DNA from: Arachnia rubra
GTDB taxonomy: Bacteria; Actinomycetota; Actinomycetes; Propionibacteriales; Propionibacteriaceae
Direction of reading: 5' to 3'
Assembly: GCF_019973735.1 (NCBI RefSeq)
Contig: NZ_AP024463.1
Span: 682,001-746,000 of the forward strand
DNA length: 64,000 nt
The notes under the pieces: model-generated
Seen by the model: only the letters and a program-made list of their open reading frames with translations
Database searches by the model: none
What the model was told of the DNA's origin: nothing
Translations under genes and position numbers: made by a program
Part shown: one piece after another, positions 58,914-64,000 of the stretch
Layout: every line of letters starts with the position of its first letter
Numbering within the stretch: the first letter of the stretch is position 1

Positions 58914-59661
58914 ATGACCTGAAGGTCGAGCGGGACCACAACGTCACCATCACGGGCACCGGGAAATGGCGGGCGGGCTGCGAGTACCACTTCCGCCTGC
59001 AGACCACCTTTGCCGGTGGCAAGACCATCGACAAGGCCACGACTTACGAGAACTCCGCCACCTTCGTCGGGCTGGACAAGACGGTCAGCGGATCCCGGAA
59101 ATTCATGGAGTCGTTCAGCGGCACCGTCCAGTACCGCGACGGATTCGGCGGCTTCAAGGTGAGCAAGTCGGTGGCGGGTGATGACGCCGATCTGGTGGCG
59201 GACAAGACCTACACCTTCGACTACACATGCACCGATGGGCAGTCCGGGGCTGTGGAGGCCTCCGCCAAGGGCGGCGCGGTCATTGTGGACAAGCAGTTCC
59301 GTGAGGGCACCACCTGCACCGTCGCTGAGTCCGGCCAGCAGCGTGAGGGCTACGTATGGTCCGGTGAGGCCTCGAAAGACGTGACCATCGTCGCAGGCCA
59401 GGCGACAGAGGTCGCATTCGTAAACACCTATGCCAAGGCCAGTGACCCGCAGACCACGCCGACCCCTTCGCCAACGCCGGCCCCTTCGCCGACGCCCTCG
59501 GTGGCCGCCCCGAGTCCGTCAGCCATTCCGACTCCGTCAGCGGCCACCCCGCCGGCATCGGATCCTGCTGACCCGGCGCCCAGCGGGAAACCGGTGAGGC
59601 CAACCCTACCGAAGACCGGCCGCTGATACGGCGCTGATACCTTCAGCAGGCATGACCACTG

Positions 59662-59692
59662 ACCGTGGGCCCGGCGACACCGGGTCCACGGT
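59662..59692 (+). terminator. Terminator after the split adhesin
   Basis: Arms ACCGTGGGCCCGG and CCGGGTCCACGGT (13 pairs, one wobble) with loop CGACA, then TTCTTGCTTT. It lies 35 bases after the adhesin stop. Confidence 0.85.
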
Positions 59693-59791
59693 TTCTTGCT
59701 TTCCGCGCCGGCTTCTCCTGAGCGCCCATCCCGATTGCGGGGCCGTCGGAGTTGCCTGGCTGGTGGATCGCCACTATTCTTCTCAGGTCCG

Positions 59792-59867
59792 GTCCCCATC
59801 GTCTAGCGGCCTAGGACTCCGCCCTTTCACGGCGGCAACACGGGTTCGAATCCCGTTGGGGATGCCA
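59792..59867 (+). tRNA. tRNA-Glu(TTC)
   Basis: Acceptor GTCCCCA/TGGGGAT (one wobble), anticodon stem CCGCC/GGCGG with loop CTTTCAC (anticodon TTC), T-arm CGGGTTCGAATCCCG, and encoded CCA at 59865-59867. Confidence 0.95.
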
Positions 59868-59989
59868 GGGAGACTTCTTGCGGAGTACCCCTGAACGGGT
59901 GGCCAAGCGGTCGGAATCCCCGATTTCCCAAAACCGGGGAGTACCGCTAGAGTTACCCGGGCTGGCAGAAAACCAGTAGGCCATAAATT

Positions 59990-60063
59990 GGCCCCGTGGC
60001 GCAGTTGGTTAGCGCGCCGCCCTGTCACGGCGGAGGTCGCGGGTTCGAGTCCCGTCGGGGTCG
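59990..60063 (+). tRNA. tRNA-Asp(GTC)
   Basis: Acceptor GGCCCCG/CGGGGTC, anticodon stem CCGCC/GGCGG with loop CTGTCAC (anticodon GTC), T-arm CGGGTTCGAGTCCCG. The 3' CCA is not encoded (CTG follows), unlike its two neighbours. Confidence 0.93.
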
Positions 60064-60088
60064 CTGGGTGAGCTATAGGCCACCCACC

Positions 60089-60165
60089 GGCCAGGTAGCT
60101 CAGTTGGTAGTAGCGTTCGCCTGAAAAGTGAAAGGTCGCCGGTTCGACCCCGGCCCTGGCCACCA
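60089..60165 (+). tRNA. tRNA-Phe(GAA), with an extra D-stem base
   Basis: Acceptor GGCCAGG/CCTGGCC, anticodon loop CTGAAAA (anticodon GAA), T-stem GCCGG/CCGGC with TTCGACC, encoded CCA. The D-arm reads GCTC-AGTTGGTA-GTAGC, one base longer than the usual GAGC, leaving a bulged T. The anticodon stem TTCGC/GTGAA is weak with a G-U pair. The gene is one base longer than normal. Confidence 0.85.
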
Positions 60166-60177
60166 GATATGACTCCG

Positions 60178-60200
60178 CCCCGCGATAATGCGGGGTTTTT
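60178..60200 (+). terminator. Terminator of the tRNA cluster
   Basis: Stem CCCCGC / GCGGGG with loop GATAAT, then TTTTT. It follows tRNA-Phe by 12 bases. Confidence 0.9.
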
Positions 60201-60251
60201 CAGTATCAAGCGAACCAATTCGCGAGGCTCAGTCGGTTGTGGAGGGGATTC

Positions 60252-60941
60252 TCAGGCCCTTCGAAGTGCATCCTGGATGGCGCTGCTCGGTGGTGACTGT
60301 GTCGCTTTCGCCCCGCGCAGCAGGTCGAGTTGCATCTTCACGTACGCCGGGAACTCGCGCAGCTCCCCCTGGAGGTAACGATCCGGCCAGTTCTGCTGGG
60401 CCGTAACATCCCCCACCCCGATTGCGTCGACCCCCAGCGACCGGCAGGTGGTGATAGTGCGTGGCAGGTGGTATGCCTGCGAGACCACCGTCATCTCCCG
60501 CACCCCGAACACGTCGCGGGCCCGAATGCAGGAGTCGTAGGTGTCGTAGCCCGCGACGTCCTGCACGATCCTGCCCGCGGGGATGCCCCGGGCGATGAGG
60601 TAGTCCTCCATCACCTGGGTCTCGTAGTTGCTCTCCGCGGTGTTGGCCCCCGTGACGAGGATCACCTTGCCCCTGCCCGAGTTGAACAGATCGACGGCGA
60701 CATTCAGGCGGGCCGCCAAGAATCCCGACGGACGCCCGGGGTCTGCCTTCGCCCCCAGCACCATGATCACGTCCCGGGCCGGGACGTGATCGCCCGCCCT
60801 GTAGATCCGGTCGGCGCTGCCCGAGGCCACCATGATGACCCCCGACAGGACCGGGCCGAGCGTGACGGCCAGGGCCACGGCCGCCGCCACCTCCAGACGG
60901 CGGTGACGTGGGCCGCCCGCCCTCTTCTCGAGTGGGCTCAT
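60252..60941 (-). CDS. YdcF/SanA-like DUF218 protein
   Basis: This 229-residue protein has an N-terminal membrane segment ([20 protein letters not shown]) and a DUF218 domain: [46 protein letters not shown] and [11 protein letters not shown]. These proteins are implicated in envelope maintenance in enterics. The ATG overlaps the pgi stop by four bases (ATGA), so it is coupled to pgi. Confidence 0.88.
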   Translation of the reverse strand: MSPLEKRAGGPRHRRLEVAAAVALAVTLGPVLSGVIMVASGSADRIYRAGDHVPARDVIMVLGAKADPGRPSGFLAARLNVAVDLFNSGRGKVILVTGANTAESNYETQVMEDYLIARGIPAGRIVQDVAGYDTYDSCIRARDVFGVREMTVVSQAYHLPRTITTCRSLGVDAIGVGDVTAQQNWPDRYLQGELREFPAYVKMQLDLLRGAKATQSPPSSAIQDALRRA

Positions 60942-62611
60942 CGCCGGTTTTCCAAGTACCAGGACACCAGCGCCCGGGTGGAACCGTCCTGCCTGGCCAG
61001 GGCGTGGGCGTCGCCGAAGACCGCGGGGGCGATCTCCAAGGCCAGTTTCTTGCCGAGTTCGACGCCCCACTGGTCGAAGGAGTCGATGCCCCATACGATT
61101 CCCTGCACGAACGTGATGTGCTCGTAGAGGGCGATCAGCTGTCCCACCACCGACGGCGTCAGCGCAGGAGCCAGGATCGACGTGGTGGGCCGGTTGCCGG
61201 AGAACACCCGGGCCGGGACGATGTCCTCCGGGGTGCCCTCAGCTCGCACCTCCTCCTCGGACTTCCCAAACGCCAGGGCCGCGGTCTGCGCGAAGAAATT
61301 GGCCAGGAACATCCCGTGGACGTCCACGTCGCCGTCCTTGACCGCATGCGGCGGGTTGGCCACGGCGATGAAGTCGGCGGGGATCAGCTGGGTGCCCTGG
61401 TGGATCAGCTGGTAGAAGGCGTGCTGGCCGTTGGTTCCAGGCTCTCCCCAGAACACCTCGCCCGTCTCGCATGTCACAGGCGAGGCATCCCAGCGCACCG
61501 ACTTGCCGTTCGATTCCATCGTCAGCTGCTGCAGGTAGGCCGCGAAGCGGTGCAGGTACTGCGCATAGGGCAATACCGCATGGCTGGTGGCACCCAGGAA
61601 ATTGACGTACCAGATGTTCAGCAACCCCATCAGCAGTGGGACGTTGCGCGATGGCTCCGCGGTGCGGAAATGCTCGTCGATGGTGTGGAAGCCATTCAGG
61701 AACTCACGGAACCTCTCAGGACCGATGGCGATGACCACGGGCAGGCCGACGGCCGAGTCCACCGAGTAACGGCCGCCCACCCAGTTCCAGAAACCGAAGG
61801 CGTTGACCGGGTCGATGCCGAACTCCGCCACCCTGTCCAGGGCTGTGGAGACGGCGACGAAATGCTTCGCAACGGCCTCGTTGCGCGCCTCGGAGGTGTC
61901 TGCGATGGCGCCCTTGGCGACCAAGGCGTCCAGCAGCCAGGTGCGCGCCATGCGGGCGTTGGTGAGGGTCTCCAGAGTGGTGAAGGTCTTGGAAGCGACG
62001 ATGAACAGCGTGGTCTCCGGATCCAGGTCCGCTGTCTTGAGGTAGCAGTCCGTCGGATCGATGTTCGAAATGAACCGGCATTCGAGGCCGGCCTGCCTGT
62101 ACGGCAACAAAGCCTCGTAGACCATCACCGGTCCGAGGTCGGAGCCACCGATGCCGATGTTGACCACGGTCCTGATCTGCTTGCCGGTGACCCCGGTCCA
62201 CTCGCCGGAGCGCACCTTGTCCGCGAAGGCGAACATCTTGTCAAGGACCGCGTGGACGTCGGCGACGACATCCTGGCCGTCGACCACCAGCTCCGCGTCG
62301 CGAGGCAGCCGCAGCGCGGTATGCAACACCGCACGGTCCTCGGTGGCGTTGATGTGCTCGCCTCTGAACATCGCGTCCCTGCGACCTGCCACGTCCGTCT
62401 GCTCCGCGAGGCGCAGCAGGGCCGTGATGACGTCGTCGTTGATCAGGTTCTTCGACAGGTCCACGTGCAGATCCCCAGCGGAGTGCGTGAAACGAGAGGC
62501 CCGGTCCGGGTCATCGGCGAAGGCGTCGCGGAGCCCCAGGTCGGCAGTGTCAGCGAGCTCATCCAGCTCTTCCCAGGCAGTGGTGGTGGTGGCGTCAACC
62601 GGCTTGATCAT
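60938..62611 (-). CDS. pgi: Glucose-6-phosphate isomerase
   Basis: This 557-residue enzyme interconverts glucose-6-phosphate and fructose-6-phosphate in glycolysis. Motifs seen are [65 protein letters not shown] and the active-site [10 protein letters not shown]. The start at ATG 62611 fits the family; the upstream in-frame extension lies in the promoter region. Confidence 0.96.
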   Translation of the reverse strand: MIKPVDATTTTAWEELDELADTADLGLRDAFADDPDRASRFTHSAGDLHVDLSKNLINDDVITALLRLAEQTDVAGRRDAMFRGEHINATEDRAVLHTALRLPRDAELVVDGQDVVADVHAVLDKMFAFADKVRSGEWTGVTGKQIRTVVNIGIGGSDLGPVMVYEALLPYRQAGLECRFISNIDPTDCYLKTADLDPETTLFIVASKTFTTLETLTNARMARTWLLDALVAKGAIADTSEARNEAVAKHFVAVSTALDRVAEFGIDPVNAFGFWNWVGGRYSVDSAVGLPVVIAIGPERFREFLNGFHTIDEHFRTAEPSRNVPLLMGLLNIWYVNFLGATSHAVLPYAQYLHRFAAYLQQLTMESNGKSVRWDASPVTCETGEVFWGEPGTNGQHAFYQLIHQGTQLIPADFIAVANPPHAVKDGDVDVHGMFLANFFAQTAALAFGKSEEEVRAEGTPEDIVPARVFSGNRPTTSILAPALTPSVVGQLIALYEHITFVQGIVWGIDSFDQWGVELGKKLALEIAPAVFGDAHALARQDGSTRALVSWYLENRR

Positions 62612-62845
62612 GCCCCCAAGAGTAGACGGCGACGTGTTCAGAACGTCACCGCGAGCGCGGGACAAGCGCGGAGGGCCCCGGCGTGCTGGCGCATCGATAT
62701 CTGTGCGCCCGGGATCCTCTAACCTTTGGCTGAAGGCCGGGATCGGTCGTTAACCAGCTTGTGCAGCGTGGCTGCTTTCTTTCGACCGGCTGAACGTGAA
62801 ATATGTCTCTACGAGGCAATTCCATCGCGCTGGGAGGTTTTCGCT

Positions 62846-63478
62846 ATGAGCGAACCCGACACGACGATAACAATGAGACAGGTCCTGGGGAGGGTGCCCT
62901 CTCCATCCCGTCTGCTGCGAGGAATCAGGGCGCATGTGGTGTTCCTTTTTCTGTGCGGGGTGCTCCTTGCCGTAGTGATTCCTCAGTCTCCCCGGCTTCC
63001 CGGTCTGTGGATTGGATGGTTGTTATCGCTTTGTGCGGCTGGGGTTTTGCTTTGTATGCGACAGGCCCAGCCTGGGATTGACGATCGTGAGGTCGACATG
63101 ATCCTCGCCGTCACTGCTTTGGGCGCGGGGATCTGGACGCTGCGCCAATGGCCTGGCGTTGGCAGCCCTGTGGCGGTCACCGCGGCATGGCTTCTCTGCT
63201 TGGCTGCTTGCTTGCTGATGCTGAGCGGAACCAGGGCCATGATGTGGGTCTGGCCTGCCGCCCTTCCCGCATTGATGTGGCTGTTGCCTCCGCCGGGCAA
63301 CCTGATCACCATGGCCGCTGTCGTCGTCCTGTGGGCCGGTGCCGTCGCGCTGGTGGTGACCCGCCGGGGCTGGGCGCCTGAGGGTCAGCTGGGGCCTATC
63401 CCTGCCTCTCACTACGTCACAGTTGGCGTGGCGCTGGTTCTCGTTGCCGTCCTCTCAAGGATCGGAGTGGTGTCATGA
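62846..63478 (+). CDS. Multi-pass membrane protein, exosortase-like in pattern
   Basis: This 210-residue protein has about six hydrophobic segments and only short loops. One part (LSGTRAMMWVWPAALPALMWLLPPPGNLI, in two helices) is reminiscent of the first half of exosortases, but the catalytic Cys/Arg/His region is absent. GGGAGG precedes the ATG at 62846. The stop overlaps the start of a glycosyltransferase gene (ATGA), which points to a role in polysaccharide export or synthesis (inference). The family is not firmly recognised. Confidence 0.65.
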   Translation: MSEPDTTITMRQVLGRVPSPSRLLRGIRAHVVFLFLCGVLLAVVIPQSPRLPGLWIGWLLSLCAAGVLLCMRQAQPGIDDREVDMILAVTALGAGIWTLRQWPGVGSPVAVTAAWLLCLAACLLMLSGTRAMMWVWPAALPALMWLLPPPGNLITMAAVVVLWAGAVALVVTRRGWAPEGQLGPIPASHYVTVGVALVLVAVLSRIGVVS

Positions 63479-64000
63479 CTGCGACAATGCCCAGACGCGC
63501 CCTCGGCCAGGGCGCGCTCCTTCCGCCCGGAGAAGCCCCTGCGCCTTTCCCCGATTCAGAATTCGTAGCTCCCGACCAGGCGCTTGATGTGGCCTGCCAT
63601 GCCTTGGAGTACCGTTCCCCCAAGTACTCAGCCCATGCGGTGCTGGCCCGTTGGCAGCGGGTGCTTCTGGTCATCTGCTTTCTTGTTCTCCTGGCCGGCC
63701 TGATTGTTGCCCCGGGAATCACCGGTGTCCTGTTGATCGGGCTGTTGACCTGCTCATACCTCTGGGCGCTGGTTTTCCGCCTTCTGATATTCAAACGCGG
63801 AGCCAGGGGAGGGCAGCTGATAAAGATCAGCGACGAGGAGGCACGGTCATTTCCGGAGAGCGAGCTTCCGACCTACACGGTGCTGGTCCCGGTTTTCAGA
63901 GAGCCACTCATCGGAGAGCTGGTGGAGGCCCTGGAGCGTATCGACTATCCCCGGGACAAATTGGACATCAGGCTTCTGCTGGAGTCCGGTGACACTGAGA
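63475..64000 (+). CDS. Family 2 glycosyltransferase, membrane-bound, partial
   Basis: The frame starts at an ATG overlapping the preceding stop and runs off the right edge (175 residues visible). Two membrane helices (about 63-105) precede a GT2 domain beginning YTVLVPVFREPLIGELVEALERIDYP and LDIRLLLESGDTE, where the acidic residues bind the nucleotide sugar. It resembles processive beta-glycan synthases of the cellulose-synthase group. The product is unknown. Confidence 0.82.
   Translation, partial: MTATMPRRALGQGALLPPGEAPAPFPDSEFVAPDQALDVACHALEYRSPKYSAHAVLARWQRVLLVICFLVLLAGLIVAPGITGVLLIGLLTCSYLWALVFRLLIFKRGARGGQLIKISDEEARSFPESELPTYTVLVPVFREPLIGELVEALERIDYPRDKLDIRLLLESGDTE

Larger units (their letters stand above)
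57236..58914. mobile_element. IS1634-like insertion sequence
   Basis: An element of about 1.68 kb lies inside the third adhesin gene. Its ends carry 21-base imperfect inverted repeats, and TGACCTGA flanks it at 57228-57235 and 58915-58922. Exact ends are uncertain by a few bases because the duplication overlaps the repeats. The single transposase gene is on the minus strand. Confidence 0.85.
56377..59626 (+). pseudogene. Third adhesin copy, split by an IS element; ends in LPKTG
   Basis: The coding parts are 56377-57235 and 58919-59626. Removing the insert and one copy of an 8-base duplication joins FASD with LKVERDHNV in frame and gives a ~520-residue protein. It has a signal peptide (APAAA), adhesin domain 1 (IAFADATLKHTYSDGR, NPQPGDSFTVTLP), domain 2 (INWIINVPGDW, YENSATFVGLDKTV), one DUF5979 domain (FGGFKVSKSVAGDDADL), a Pro/Thr/Ser stalk and PTLPKTGR at the end. 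The ATG at 56377 follows GGGAGG. It is inactive as it stands; the left part would translate into the IS. Confidence 0.85.

Noticed and set aside
59885..59975. A tRNA-like stretch between tRNA-Glu and tRNA-Asp (GTGGCCAAGCGGTCGG and CCCCG...CGGGG)
   Set aside because: It has a D-arm-like start, but no TTC-containing T-arm and no acceptor stem closes it. At best a decayed serine/leucine-type tRNA.

Overview
The window is high-GC DNA from an actinomycete, most likely a member of the Propionibacteriaceae (inference). The supporting markers are the dnaK-grpE-dnaJ-hspR operon with HAIR boxes, a mycothiol S-conjugate amidase (Mca), a DUF3073 protein, a monomeric NADP-isocitrate dehydrogenase, and a maltose-type ABC importer encoded without its own ATPase. 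The genus cannot be fixed from the sequence alone.

Layout. 1-10.1 kb (minus strand): an ethanolamine-utilisation (eut) microcompartment operon. Transcription order is eutH-N-A-B-C-L-E-M-Q-T, then a 24-codon ORF and the start of a Pta-like gene that runs off the left edge. A divergent MocR-type regulator (10.4-11.8 kb) is the likely controller. 11.9-23.2 kb: chromosomal housekeeping genes, namely a zinc metallopeptidase, CoA transferase, lipoprotein, msrA, ung, a PAQR/hemolysin III protein, a YyaL-like protein, a rhomboid protease, mca, greA and a DUF2089 pair. 23.4-26.4 kb: tRNA-Thr(CGT) followed by a poorly conserved patch with tiny ORFs, an amber-interrupted gene and a GH16-like protein. 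27.1-29.8 kb: two tandem secreted paralogues of unknown family, one ending in LPKTG. 30-34.2 kb: the heat-shock operon. 34.2-40.8 kb: an alpha-glucoside module (GH13 enzyme and LacI repressor, divergent from a binding protein and two permeases). 40.8-52.3 kb: an M20 peptidase, a candidate small structured RNA, purF-purM, an MFS/TetR pair, icd, DUF3073, an alpha/beta hydrolase and a flavin oxidoreductase. 52.9-59.7 kb: an adhesin cluster with one intact gene, one remnant, and one gene split by an IS1634-like element. 59.8-60.2 kb: tRNAs Glu-Asp-Phe. 60.3-64 kb: a YdcF-like protein, pgi, and the start of a membrane-protein/glycosyltransferase operon.

Functionally, EutH imports ethanolamine, EutBC (reactivated by EutA, with cofactor made by EutT) cleaves it inside a shell of EutM, EutL and EutN, EutE converts acetaldehyde to acetyl-CoA, and the Pta-like protein would lead on to acetyl phosphate.

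The observations I consider most worth following up are these. Three secreted proteins stop one residue after LPKTG, each followed closely by a terminator-like hairpin, so they have sortase motifs without a membrane tail. EutM has two in-frame translation starts, each with a strong ribosome-binding site. A rod-like RNA of about 100 nt with its own -10 box lies upstream of purF. A tRNA-Phe carries an extra base in its D-stem.
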